From NCBI GenBank assembly GCA_902774365.1, contig CACYHX010000030.1:1-64000 (forward strand): a stretch of DNA of 64,000 nucleotides, written 5' to 3'. The first letter of the stretch is position 1. Every line of letters starts with the position of its first letter. The translations under genes and the position numbers were made by a program. The notes under the pieces were generated by a model. The model was not told the DNA's origin, did no database searches, and saw nothing but the letters and a program-made list of their open reading frames with translations. Shown piece after piece: positions 35,894 to 43,288 of the stretch. Source of the DNA: an uncultured Bacteroidia bacterium. Its GTDB lineage: Bacteria; Bacteroidota; Bacteroidia; Bacteroidales; F082.

Positions 35894-36640
35894 ATGAAAA
35901 AACTGATTTTAATCCGTCACGGAGAAAGTGAATGGAACAAATTGAACCTCTTCACGGGGTGGACCAACGTCGACCTTTCGGAGAAAGGCGTCCAAGAAGC
36001 CATTGAGGCTGGTAAAGTACTGAAAGAAAACGGCTACAAGCCTGAAATCTGCTTCACCTCCTATCTGAAACGCGCCATCAAGACCTTGAACCTCGCCCTT
36101 GAGGCCATGGACATGGACTGGCTGCCGGTGTACAAGTCGTGGAGACTGAACGAAAAGTCGTATGGCCAGCTGCAAGGCCTCGACAAGAAGATGACCGCCG
36201 AGAAATACGGCGACGAGCAAGTGCGCCTGTGGCGCCGCGCCTTCGACGTGCGTCCGCCTGCGTTGGAGATGAATGACCCCAAGAGTCCCCGTATGGACCC
36301 GCGCTATGCCGAGCTTACCGATGAGCAAATCCCGCTTACCGAGGCTCTTTGCGACACCATCGAGCGTGTGATGCCTTACTATGAAAACAACATCATGAAG
36401 GCCTTCGAGACCCACGACCAGGTGCTGGTGGTGGCCCACGGCAACAGCCTCCGTGGCGTGGTGAAGGTGCTGAAAGGCATGAGCAACGACGAAATCATCG
36501 CTTTCAACATCCCGACAGGCATCCCGTATGTCTTCGAGTTCGATGACAACATGAAGCTCCAGAAGGACTTCTTCCTCGGTGACCCCGAGAAGGTGGCCGC
36601 GCTGATGGCTGCCGTCGCCAATCAAGGAAAAGCGAAATAA
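35894..36640 (+). CDS. gpmA: 2,3-bisphosphoglycerate-dependent phosphoglycerate mutase
   Basis: Glycolytic conversion of 3- and 2-phosphoglycerate, 248 residues. The phosphohistidine motif LIRHGESEWN (His9) is at the N-terminus, TGWTNVDLSEKG follows, and the second His motif is VVAHGNSLRGVVK (about 183). RLNEKSYGQLQGLDK carries the conserved Glu. All active-site residues are present. It follows the OstA-like gene closely (18 bases), then a palindrome and a terminator. Confidence 0.97.
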   Translation: MKKLILIRHGESEWNKLNLFTGWTNVDLSEKGVQEAIEAGKVLKENGYKPEICFTSYLKRAIKTLNLALEAMDMDWLPVYKSWRLNEKSYGQLQGLDKKMTAEKYGDEQVRLWRRAFDVRPPALEMNDPKSPRMDPRYAELTDEQIPLTEALCDTIERVMPYYENNIMKAFETHDQVLVVAHGNSLRGVVKVLKGMSNDEIIAFNIPTGIPYVFEFDDNMKLQKDFFLGDPEKVAALMAAVANQGKAK

Positions 36641-36650
36641 ATGTGGATTT

Positions 36651-36676
36651 GTAGAGACGCATTGCATGCGTCTCTG
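36651..36676. repeat. Palindromic repeat K (GTAGAGAC family)
   Basis: AGAGACGCAT, TGC loop, ATGCGTCTCT, 10 bases after gpmA. Left flank GT and the rest of the family flank are kept only on the left. Confidence 0.75.
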
Positions 36677-36714
36677 AAAAGGGAAACAAATCTACCACAA
36701 ATCTGTTACAAATA

Positions 36715-36751
36715 AAATCGGTCGGCAAGGATTTTCCTCGCCGACCGATTT
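36715..36751. terminator. Terminator between gpmA and the barrel gene
   Basis: AAATCGGTCGGC, 13-base loop, GCCGACCGATTT: 12-bp perfect stem, working for both convergent genes. Two direct copies of ATTTATGTAAG follow (about 36762-36786). Confidence 0.8.
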
Positions 36752-36801
36752 GTTGTAATCCATTTATGTAAGATTTATGTAAGATTTGTTTCCGAGAAAA
36801 A

Positions 36802-38241
36802 TCAGAAAATGTAATTAAATCCGACGAAGGTCTTGAACTTCTGACCGTCGCGGTTGTCCAAGGCCCTGCCCACGTCGACGGACACGATGAGGTTGCGGTT
36901 CATGATGAGCTTGAAGCCGCAGCCGGCGCTCATGTGAACGCCTTCCTTGTCGCCGCTATAGTAAATCTTCTCGGCTTTCTGGCCTTCTGGAAGTGTTGCT
37001 TCGTATTCCTCTTGTGCCTTTATCATCTCCTTTTCGCGGTACTGTTGTGTCACGATACCTGCGTCGAAGAAGGGGTTCAGACCCACAGTCCAGTTTTGGT
37101 TGATGAGCTTGAAGTTGACAATACGCCAGCGCAATTCCACGTTGGCAAAGGCAAAGCCTTCGCCGAGCACGCCGTTGCGGTTGACGCCGCGCATGGTCAC
37201 GCTGCCACCTAAACCCTCGGTGTACATCTTCTGGAAGAACATGGTGTTCAGGTTGTTGATCATGTACCAAGGCGTCTCGCCCACGATACGGTTCTGCGCG
37301 CCGAGGCGGTAGGACAACGTCAGTTTTTCCTTATATAAAGGAATGTAATGGCGCCACAGGAAAGTGAAGGAGAGGTTGTATTTTGTGCGGTCTTTAATTG
37401 CATAGTCGGTGTCGCTGTCGATGTTAAACGCGCCGACGAGGGTGCCTTCGGCGTAGATGCCTCGGGTCGGGTCGCTGTTTTGGTCACGGCTGTCGTAAAC
37501 CATGCCAATACGAAGTTGTCCCGTGTGGCCGCCTTTGGCCTCTTCTTTTTTGATGATACCTGCATTCACATAGTTCTCGTAAAGTGTAGCCGGTTGGTCT
37601 ACATAGTTGTGCATTTTCACCGTGTCGATGGGGCGGGCGGTGGTATAGAAATAGCCCAGACCTGCACTCCAGTTGAGGTTAGGCTCTCCGAAAAGAGGTC
37701 TTTGCATGCTGCCCACAAAACGCAACTGATTGCGGTCGATAAAGTGATAGCCGCTCTTGATTTTTTTATCCAACGTATCAGGATTGATGAGATGTGCTTG
37801 TTCCACTACGGGGTCGTAGGTGCTGGACTGGTAGCCGTTGAAGCCGAAGAACTCGTACTTGTTGGCATAGAAATAAGTCAAGTCGAAGAAGAGCTTGGTG
37901 TCTTTGACGACATAGGGCAGGTCGCTATAGAAACGGAACACGCCCGAGCCTTTGGTATAGCGCGAGGCCTCCACGTTGAACTTGTAGTTGTATCGGGGAT
38001 AGCGCAAACCATCGCCGAAGTTGAAGATGTCGCAGCATAGGCCGTATTGGAAGCCCAGGTCGGCGTCGTAGCCCACCACGGGCAGGGGACCGAAGTTCCA
38101 TCCTTGCTTGATGATTTCACCTTTTTCGTTGTATATCTTTTCCTTTTTGGCTTTCTTTGGTTTCTTGGGCGTTTGTTCGTCTTGTGCGAAGCAGCTCACT
38201 GCCAATAGCAGGGCGAGCATTAGGAGTAGTGTTTTTTTCAT
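36802..38241 (-). CDS. BamA/TamA-like outer-membrane beta-barrel protein
   Basis: 479 residues from MKKTLLLMLALLLAVSCFAQ. After a Lys-rich linker there is a barrel of the surface-antigen (D15/Omp85) type, with alternating aromatic strands (FNVEASRYTKGSGVFRFYSDLPYV) and the L6 loop motif VTMRGVNRNGVLGEGFAFANVELRW, in which MRG replaces VRGF/Y. There are no clear POTRA domains, so it is the short, barrel-only type. The C-terminal FVGFNYIF ends in an aromatic, as expected. Function in envelope assembly is inferred. Confidence 0.82.
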   Translation of the reverse strand: MKKTLLLMLALLLAVSCFAQDEQTPKKPKKAKKEKIYNEKGEIIKQGWNFGPLPVVGYDADLGFQYGLCCDIFNFGDGLRYPRYNYKFNVEASRYTKGSGVFRFYSDLPYVVKDTKLFFDLTYFYANKYEFFGFNGYQSSTYDPVVEQAHLINPDTLDKKIKSGYHFIDRNQLRFVGSMQRPLFGEPNLNWSAGLGYFYTTARPIDTVKMHNYVDQPATLYENYVNAGIIKKEEAKGGHTGQLRIGMVYDSRDQNSDPTRGIYAEGTLVGAFNIDSDTDYAIKDRTKYNLSFTFLWRHYIPLYKEKLTLSYRLGAQNRIVGETPWYMINNLNTMFFQKMYTEGLGGSVTMRGVNRNGVLGEGFAFANVELRWRIVNFKLINQNWTVGLNPFFDAGIVTQQYREKEMIKAQEEYEATLPEGQKAEKIYYSGDKEGVHMSAGCGFKLIMNRNLIVSVDVGRALDNRDGQKFKTFVGFNYIF

Positions 38242-38294
38242 ATTGTTTGAATTGTTGATTGACTTTTTGGTAATGGATAAACCTTCGCCTTTAT

Positions 38295-38382
38295 CGTCAT
38301 GGCGGAGGAACATCCGCCATCTCCTGCATACGGAAACGAATCCTTATGATAGGAGATTGCGGGTCAAGCCCGCAATGACGCA
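38295..38382. repeat. Two-hairpin composite palindromic element (copy 1)
   Basis: CGTCATGGCGGAGG..CATCCGCCATCTCC, about 20 bases of spacer, then GGAGATTGCGGGTCAAGCCCGCAATGACG. Each half is itself a hairpin and the ends CGTCAT/ATGACG pair. It stands in the divergent interval between the BamA-like gene and mntP. Copy 2, inverted, is at 50514-50602. Confidence 0.8.
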
Positions 38383-38447
38383 TGAGGCTTTGGAATACAC
38401 TCAAGTTGCAAAAATATGCTTTTTATCAATAAAAGGGCAAAAAATGC

Positions 38448-38455
38448 TATTTTTG
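38448..38455 (+). promoter_or_regulatory. TAnnTTTG -7 element for mntP
   Basis: TATTTTTG, 18 bases before the ATG at 38474. Confidence 0.65.
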
Positions 38456-38473
38456 CGCCATAAATCATCCGAA

Positions 38474-39040
38474 ATGACCTTCATTGAATTGTTATTGATT
38501 GCCATTGGCCTTTCCATGGATGCCTTCTCGGTCTCCATCTGTAAGGGACTGACCACCAAGAAATTCTCTTGGCGCATGGCCTTGGTCTGTGGCCTATGGT
38601 TCGGCTTTTTCCAGGCCTTGATGCCTATCATCGGCTATTTTTTGGGTGCACAATTCCAGGAGATGATTGAGGCTTATGACCATTGGATTGCTTTCGGTTT
38701 GCTCTTCCTCATCGGTGCCAACATGATTCGTGAAGCGGTTTGGGGCAAGGAGGAAAGTCAAGATGGGTCCTTGGGATTCAAGACTATGCTTTTGCTTGCC
38801 ATCGCCACCAGCATCGATGCCTTGGCTGTGGGCGTTTCGTTTGCTTGCATTAGGGTAAAGCTATGGTCGTCGGTGATTGTTATCGGCTTGACCACTTTCG
38901 CTTTCTCGGTCTTGGGCGTGAAAATCGGCAATGTGTTTGGCTCCAAGTACGAGAAGTCAGCGGGGATTATTGGTGGTATCATACTGATTCTCATAGGATT
39001 GAAGATTCTTCTGGAGCATTTGGGTGTGATAGCTTTTTGA
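38474..39040 (+). CDS. mntP: MntP-like manganese efflux pump
   Basis: 188 residues from MTFIELLLIAIGLSMDAFSVSICKG, six membrane helices in two halves. The two conserved acid motifs are present: SMDAFSVSICKG (N half) and SIDALAVGVSFA (C half), which form the metal site. The family removes excess Mn2+ from the cytoplasm. The stop codon TGA lies inside the left arm of a large inverted repeat (GCTTTTTGA). An earlier in-frame ATG at 38442 is before the promoter. Confidence 0.92.
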   Translation: MTFIELLLIAIGLSMDAFSVSICKGLTTKKFSWRMALVCGLWFGFFQALMPIIGYFLGAQFQEMIEAYDHWIAFGLLFLIGANMIREAVWGKEESQDGSLGFKTMLLLAIATSIDALAVGVSFACIRVKLWSSVIVIGLTTFAFSVLGVKIGNVFGSKYEKSAGIIGGIILILIGLKILLEHLGVIAF

Positions 39041-39142
39041 AGGGATGTCATACCGAACGGAGCAGCCCATAGATACACTCCCTTGTTCCTTGGTCGGTAT
39101 GACATGGGCTGCGTAGAGAGCGTATCTATCCCTTCAAAAAGC
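39032..39142. repeat. 111-bp nested inverted repeat overlapping the mntP stop
   Basis: Outer arms GCTTTTTGAAGGGAT (39032-39046) and ATCCCTTCAAAAAGC (39128-39142) are exact complements. Nested within are TGTCATACCGA/TCGGTATGACA (39047-39057, 39093-39103) and GCAGCCCAT/ATGGGCTGC (39063-39071, 39103-39111), so alternative pairings are possible. It can end transcription of mntP; the sequence type recurs in unrelated genomes as a REP-like element. Confidence 0.7.
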
Positions 39143-39204
39143 GGTTTTTCTTTATTTTTCAAAAAAACTAGTGCATTAATTGTTCACCATAATTAAAAAA
39201 TGTG

Positions 39205-39212
39205 TAATTTTG
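39205..39212 (+). promoter_or_regulatory. TAnnTTTG -7 element for tRNA-Pro
   Basis: TAATTTTG, 15 bases before the tRNA 5' end. Confidence 0.6.
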
Positions 39213-39227
39213 CAGCGCAAAACGGTT

Positions 39228-39301
39228 CGGGATGTAGCGCAGCCCGGTAGCGCGCTTCGTTCGGGACGAAGAGGCCGCAAGTTCGAATCTTGTCATCCCG
39301 C
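39228..39301 (+). tRNA. tRNA-Pro (anticodon CGG)
   Basis: Acceptor CGGGATG pairs with CATCCCG. The anticodon stem is CTTCG/CGAAG with loop TTCGGGA (anticodon CGG, reading CCG), and the T arm AAGTTCGAATCTT. The 3' end runs directly into CCAGC, which is also the first arm of the terminator. No discriminator A precedes CCA. Confidence 0.9.
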
Positions 39302-39327
39302 CAGCTTGAGAATCAAGCTGGTTTTTT
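39301..39327 (+). terminator. Terminator of tRNA-Pro
   Basis: CCAGCTTGA, loop GAA, TCAAGCTGG, then TTTTTT. Perfect stem; its first base is the last base of the tRNA. Confidence 0.8.
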
Positions 39328-39331
39328 CATA

Positions 39332-40573
39332 ATGCCTATGAAGAAACACATCGAAATCATGGCCCCCGTGGGCTCTTACGAAGCCCTGTCCGCCGCCATA
39401 CAGGCCGGCGCCGGAAGCGTCTATTTTGGCATCGGCAAACTTAACATGCGCTCGCGCTCGGCGAAGAATTTCACCCTTGATGACTTGCACCAATTGGCTA
39501 AAACTTGCAAAGAACACAATGTGAAGAGCTATGTTACAGTCAATACCATCATCTACGACGAAGAGATGGAAGAGATGCACCAGCTGCTTGATGCCATCAA
39601 GGCCAACGGCATCTCGGCCATCATCGCCTCCGACCAGAGCGTGATCCAATATGCCCGACAAATTGGCGTCGAGGTACACATGTCGACCCAATGCAACATC
39701 ACCAACCTGGAGGCCGTGCGTTATTATTCCCATTTTGCCGATGTGATGGTGACTGCCCGCGAGCTGAATATCGACCAGGTGCGCCACATCACCGAAGAAA
39801 TTGAACGCCAACAAATCCGTGGCCCCCATGGCGACTTGGTGCGTATCGAGGTGTTTTGTCACGGTGCCTTGTGCATGGCCATCTCGGGCAAGTGCAACCT
39901 GAGCCAGGACATCTACAACTCGTCTTCGAATCGTGGTGCGTGCATGCAGCTTTGCCGTCGGGGTTATGATGTGCGTGAGCGCGAGGAAGGCTACGAACTG
40001 ATGCTTGACAATGAATACATCATGTCGCCGAAAGACCTCTGCACTTTGCCTTTCCTGGACAGGGTGTTGGATGCCGGTGTCGAAGTGCTGAAAATAGAAG
40101 GCCGGGGTCGTTCGCCCGAGTACACCAAGCTGACGGTGTCGGTGTATAGCGAGGCAGTGAAAGCCATTCAGGCAGGCACCTTCACTCAAGAGAAGATTGA
40201 CGCCTGGATGGAGCGGTTGAAGAGTGTGTACAACCGTGGTTTCTGGGATGGCTATTATCTGGGTCGCAGGACCTTTGAGTGGTCGAAACAGTATGGCTCA
40301 CATGCCACGCAAAGCAAGGAGTATATCGGGCTGATTACCAACTATTACAGCAAGTTGGGCGTGGCCGAAATCCGTATGGACAGCCACGACCTCAAACTCG
40401 GTGAACAAATCATGATCATCGGGCCGACCACAGGCGTTTACGAGGACACGCTCACTGAGATCCGTGTGGACTTGGGCAATGTACAGCAGACCGTGAAGGG
40501 AGAGTATTGCTCCATTCCCGTTAAGTCGTTGGTACGGCGCGGCGACAAAGTCTATAAGGTAATCAATAATTGA
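39332..40573 (+). CDS. U32 family protein (TrhP/YegQ-like tRNA hydroxylation or RlhA-like)
   Basis: 413 residues from MPMKKHIEIMAPVGSYEAL. TIM-barrel N-terminal part (VGSYEALSAAIQAGAGSVYFGIGKLNMR) and the U32 cysteine set: CHGALCMAISGKCNLSQDI and NRGACMQLCRRGYD, with E-x-F-C-H-G-A at the start. These cysteines hold an iron-sulfur centre in the RNA hydroxylation enzymes TrhP and RlhA. The length and a C-terminal beta-barrel (EIRVDLGNVQQTVKGEYCSIP) fit TrhP best. The ORF start at 39290 runs into the tRNA and is rejected. The PHP gene follows with a 41-base spacer. Confidence 0.82.
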   Translation: MPMKKHIEIMAPVGSYEALSAAIQAGAGSVYFGIGKLNMRSRSAKNFTLDDLHQLAKTCKEHNVKSYVTVNTIIYDEEMEEMHQLLDAIKANGISAIIASDQSVIQYARQIGVEVHMSTQCNITNLEAVRYYSHFADVMVTARELNIDQVRHITEEIERQQIRGPHGDLVRIEVFCHGALCMAISGKCNLSQDIYNSSSNRGACMQLCRRGYDVREREEGYELMLDNEYIMSPKDLCTLPFLDRVLDAGVEVLKIEGRGRSPEYTKLTVSVYSEAVKAIQAGTFTQEKIDAWMERLKSVYNRGFWDGYYLGRRTFEWSKQYGSHATQSKEYIGLITNYYSKLGVAEIRMDSHDLKLGEQIMIIGPTTGVYEDTLTEIRVDLGNVQQTVKGEYCSIPVKSLVRRGDKVYKVINN

Positions 40574-40581
40574 CACGCTTC

Positions 40582-40603
40582 GCGTCATTGCGAGGAGGAA
40601 CCA
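40582..40603. repeat. Fragment of the GCGTCATTGCGAGGAGGAAC repeat family
   Basis: GCGTCATTGCGAGGAGGAAC plus CA; a half copy of the element that is complete at 56921-57010. It lies between the U32 and PHP genes. Confidence 0.7.
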
Positions 40604-40614
40604 GAGATTAAATT

Positions 40615-41499
40615 ATGCAAAACTTCAATCTACATACCCACAGCATTTATTCCGACGGCAAGTCGCAGCCTCGCGAAATCGTGGAAGAGGCTGTCCGTCA
40701 GGGCTTGACCACGCTTGGCTTTTCGGAGCACAGCCCCCTGCCTTTCGACAATACTTTTTCGGTGAAATCAGCCGACATGCCGAATTATGTAGCTGAAATT
40801 GCCCAACTTAAAGAAGAGTTCAAGGACAAAATCGACATCTATTGCGGTTTGGAAGCTGACTACCTCACAGGCGTTTCAGAGCCTTTTACTGTAACCAAAG
40901 AGAAGTATCGCCTTGATTATCTGATTGGTGGGGTGCACCTTGTGGTGGAAAAGGTCCCTGAGCCTGTCGAAGGGCCGACACTTTCAGAAAAAATCTGGTT
41001 CATTGATGGTCCTAAGTGGGAGGTCTATGACGAAGGCTTGCAGAAATTCTTCGATGGCGACATCCGTCGTGCAGTGCGTCGATTCTTTGAGCAGTCGAAC
41101 GAAATGATTGAAAACGAGCAATTCGACATCATCGCGCACTTCGACAAAATCAAGATGCATAACCGCGACCGCTATTTCCATGAAGACGAGCCTTGGTATC
41201 GCAAATTAGCCCTCAAAACCCTCGACCTCATCCGCGAGAAAGGCCTCGTTATGGAAATCAACACGCGCGGCATCTACAAGAAACGCTACAACGGCTTTTA
41301 TCCCTCGCCTTGGCTGATGGAAGAGGCCTGCAAGATGGGCGTTCCCGCCATCATCTCCGCCGATGCCCACCATTTCAGCGAAATCACACTAGAATTTGAC
41401 CACGCCGAGGAAGCCTTGAAGCGGGCAGGGTATCGTAGCGTAGTCAATTTCAAGGATGGGCACTGGGTTGAGGTGCCGCTTTGTGAAAAATCGCTGTGA
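40615..41499 (+). CDS. PHP-domain histidinol-phosphatase-like protein
   Basis: 294 residues. PHP motifs in order: HTHSIYSDG (H7, H9), GFSEHSPLPF, YCGLEADY, IGGVHLV, DIIAHFDK, EINTRGIYKK, ADAHH. The metal ligands are all present. This fits the polymerase-and-histidinol-phosphatase family, subgroup HisK/HisJ (histidinol-phosphate hydrolysis), but the window has no other his gene, so another phosphate ester could be the substrate. After IGGVHLVVEK a repeat inserts PEPVEGP in frame (40953-40976), in a surface loop. Length is normal for the family. Confidence 0.83.
   Translation: MQNFNLHTHSIYSDGKSQPREIVEEAVRQGLTTLGFSEHSPLPFDNTFSVKSADMPNYVAEIAQLKEEFKDKIDIYCGLEADYLTGVSEPFTVTKEKYRLDYLIGGVHLVVEKVPEPVEGPTLSEKIWFIDGPKWEVYDEGLQKFFDGDIRRAVRRFFEQSNEMIENEQFDIIAHFDKIKMHNRDRYFHEDEPWYRKLALKTLDLIREKGLVMEINTRGIYKKRYNGFYPSPWLMEEACKMGVPAIISADAHHFSEITLEFDHAEEALKRAGYRSVVNFKDGHWVEVPLCEKSL
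40953..40976. repeat. CTGAGCCTGTCGAAGGG-family repeat in coding sequence
   Basis: GGTCCCTGAGCCTGTCGAAG followed by GGCC, translated VPEPVEGP in the PHP gene. Same orientation as the copies in the T9SS genes relative to the plus strand. Confidence 0.8.
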
Positions 41500-41525
41500 A
41501 GACGATAGGTTTTCGGGATTTTTGC

Positions 41526-41533
41526 TATTTTTG
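41526..41533 (+). promoter_or_regulatory. TAnnTTTG -7 element for the DUF4160/DUF2442 pair
   Basis: TATTTTTG, 17 bases before the ATG at 41551. Confidence 0.65.
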
Positions 41534-41550
41534 CAGAAAAATATCTAACT

Positions 41551-41820
41551 ATGGCTGTATTGACAATGTTTTATGGAATTATTATTTCCATGTATTATTT
41601 TGACAACCGACAGCATCACTTTCCTCACATTCATGTTAAATGTCAGGACAAGGAAGCAGTAATTAGAATTCCTGATGGTGAGATAATAGAAGGTGAACTT
41701 CCTGTTGGAAAGAACAAACTCGTTCAGGCGTGGTTGGAAATTCATAAGGACGAGCTGATGGCGGATTGGGATTTGGCCTCCAATGGTACCAATGTCTTCC
41801 AAATAGAACCTTTAAAGTAA
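41551..41820 (+). CDS. DUF4160 protein
   Basis: 89 residues. The family pattern is visible: FYGIIISMYYFDNRQHHFPHIHVKCQDKEAVIRIPDGEII. DUF4160 genes are normally next to DUF2442 genes and the pair is often thought to be a toxin-antitoxin-like or regulatory module; no activity is known to me. HxxPHIH near residue 26 is the only catalysis-like feature. The DUF2442 gene follows after six bases. Confidence 0.85.
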   Translation: MAVLTMFYGIIISMYYFDNRQHHFPHIHVKCQDKEAVIRIPDGEIIEGELPVGKNKLVQAWLEIHKDELMADWDLASNGTNVFQIEPLK

Positions 41821-41826
41821 ATAGAA

Positions 41827-42063
41827 ATGAACCCTCGTGTAAAATCAGTGAAGGCGGAAAGCAATTATGTTTTGCTGTTGGAGTTTGCCAACGGCGAAAT
41901 GAAACGTTTTGATGTTTCCCCATATATAGGGAAGGGAATCTTTGCTCCTCTTTCCGACGAGTCTTTTTTCCGTAAGGTAAGAGTCTTTTTGGGAAGCATC
42001 CAATGGCCAAATGGTGCCGACCTTTGCCCTGATACTTTATACTTGGATTCAACAAGTGTATAA
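41827..42063 (+). CDS. DUF2442 protein
   Basis: 78 residues: NPRVKSVKAESNYVLLLEFANGEMKRFDVSPYIGKGIFAPLSDESFFRKVRV. The L-x-F-x-N-G-E-x-K-x-x-D and W-P-N-G-x-D-x-x-P-D-T-L-Y ends are typical. The partner of the DUF4160 gene, co-transcribed. Confidence 0.88.
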   Translation: MNPRVKSVKAESNYVLLLEFANGEMKRFDVSPYIGKGIFAPLSDESFFRKVRVFLGSIQWPNGADLCPDTLYLDSTSV

Positions 42064-42305
42064 GCGTAGCAATTTAAAACAATATACCAAACATAGCATA
42101 ACAACAAAGAATAGCAAAAACAGACACATAATCATTTAGAATAGCATTTCAAAAACGAATTCTTGACCCAATAATTTCCACTTTTCTCGAAAGAGAATTC
42201 ACCAAGAAGTCGTCACGAAACGCCAGTTTTGGCGTGGAATGACTTGTTGGTGGATGGGCGTGGAACCCCTTGGGTCAGCAAGTTGAATATATTCCACGCT
42301 TTTTT
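42064..42305. other. AT-rich intergenic region with a terminator/attenuator hairpin
   Basis: 242 bases without a plausible gene. It holds a small hairpin CGCCAGTTTTGGCG (about 42221-42234), two near-copies of GGCGTGGAA (about 42233, 42257), and at the right end GCGTGGAA (42258-42265) ... TTCCACGC (42292-42299) TTTTTT (42300-42305). The T-run ends directly at the ATG of the HTH gene, so this hairpin would terminate or attenuate the leader of that gene. Confidence 0.6.
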
Positions 42306-42515
42306 ATGCACATCGGGCAACATATCAAAGAGATAATGCGGCAGCAGGGTGTTACGGCTACCCAGTTGGCGAAGGACATCTGTTGTGCCCGCCCTCATAT
42401 CTATAGGATTTTCCGTAAGGAGAATATTGACATTGCCCTGCTTGAGCGTATTTCCAAGGCATTGAATTATGACTTTTTTCGTGACCTTTCCGAAGAGTTT
42501 CAAGGGAAAGTGTAA
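42306..42515 (+). CDS. Small XRE-type helix-turn-helix protein
   Basis: 69 residues from MHIGQHIKEIMRQQGVTATQ; a start at 42270 would run through the terminator-like hairpin. The HTH is complete: IKEIMRQQGVTATQLAKDICCARPHIYRIFRKENIDIALLERISKALN, as in XRE/Cro proteins. No effector domain. Its stop lies in the left copy of the GTAACC sites (42512-42546), so it may bind them and control itself and the downstream lipoprotein gene. Confidence 0.8.
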   Translation: MHIGQHIKEIMRQQGVTATQLAKDICCARPHIYRIFRKENIDIALLERISKALNYDFFRDLSEEFQGKV

Positions 42516-42564
42516 CCAAAGTGGTTACTGTAACTGAATAGGTTACTTGGAAGATTGTTTTGTA
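42512..42564. promoter_or_regulatory. Repeated GTAACC/GGTTAC sites upstream of a TAnnTTTG promoter
   Basis: GTAACC AAAGT GGTTAC (42513-42529), then TAACTGAATAGGTTA (about 42531-42545) and GTAAC at 42562-42566. The spaced inverted repeats precede the promoter at 42579, so they fit an operator, most simply for the adjacent HTH protein. Confidence 0.45.
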
Positions 42565-42578
42565 ACAAAAGGAGAGAG

Positions 42579-42586
42579 TATTTTTG
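42579..42586 (+). promoter_or_regulatory. TAnnTTTG -7 element for the lipoprotein gene
   Basis: TATTTTTG, 76 bases before the ATG at 42663, so the leader is long. Confidence 0.5.
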
Positions 42587-42662
42587 TGGCACAATATACT
42601 AACAAACTTATCTCAAAACAAAAACCGATGTGTGCAATGGAATATAACTGCGCAAAAAAGAA

Positions 42663-43154
42663 ATGAAGAGAGCATTACATTTAATACTTATGGCAGCATT
42701 AATAATCTTGATATGTCTGCCATCATGCACAAAGCCTGAAAAACAAATTGTTGGCAAATGGAAAATCACCTACGCTAAATTTGACGGATACGAAGATGAA
42801 AATGCTGCGGGTGAGGTTTGGACATTTAAAGAAAACGGTAAGTTCAGAGGCTATATGGTTTTTGATAATAAGAAAATTCGTAGTACAGTAAAGGAGGGCG
42901 GTGAAATCGACTGTAATTGGTATATTGATGGGAATGAACTGGTGCTTAAAGGTGGTGATTTGGAATATAGTGAATCTGGTTCTGGCTGGAGTTCCAGACT
43001 AGAGATAGTAATTACTATGGATATAGAACAATTGGACAAGGAAAAACTAATTCTTTCGGGAAAGATGAAAATTGAGGATAGTTATACCGAGGATGGGTAT
43101 ACAGACTACGACTCTGAAGTCATTAAAGTTGCTTATGAGTTAGAAGCAAAATAA
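42663..43154 (+). CDS. Lipocalin-like lipoprotein
   Basis: 163 residues. Lipobox LICLPSC (Cys22). Mature part: KQIVGKWKITYAKFDGYEDENAAGEVWTFKENGKFRGYMV, then IDCNWYIDGNELVLKGGD, a beta-barrel pattern with the GxW opening motif of lipocalin-like proteins (DUF4923/5004-type). The protein is rich in Asp, Glu and Lys. It probably sits on the outer membrane. Clear differences in base use: it is AT-richer than the neighbours, as is the HTH gene, suggesting acquisition together. Confidence 0.75.
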   Translation: MKRALHLILMAALIILICLPSCTKPEKQIVGKWKITYAKFDGYEDENAAGEVWTFKENGKFRGYMVFDNKKIRSTVKEGGEIDCNWYIDGNELVLKGGDLEYSESGSGWSSRLEIVITMDIEQLDKEKLILSGKMKIEDSYTEDGYTDYDSEVIKVAYELEAK

Positions 43155-43174
43155 CAGACTATAAAGACATTCAG

Positions 43175-43216
43175 AAAATCCTCCCGTTGGTTGATTCCAG
43201 CGAGAGGATTTTTTGT
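43175..43216 (+). terminator. Terminator after the lipocalin-like gene
   Basis: AAAATCCTC...GAGGATTTTTT with a CCGTTGG...CCAGCG inner stem; the T-run follows. Confidence 0.7.
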
Positions 43217-43288
43217 TACCCTTTAGTGAAAAACATACATCTTCACCCTAAAAAGTGCCGAAAAATATGCAAAATTATTGCAGATTTT

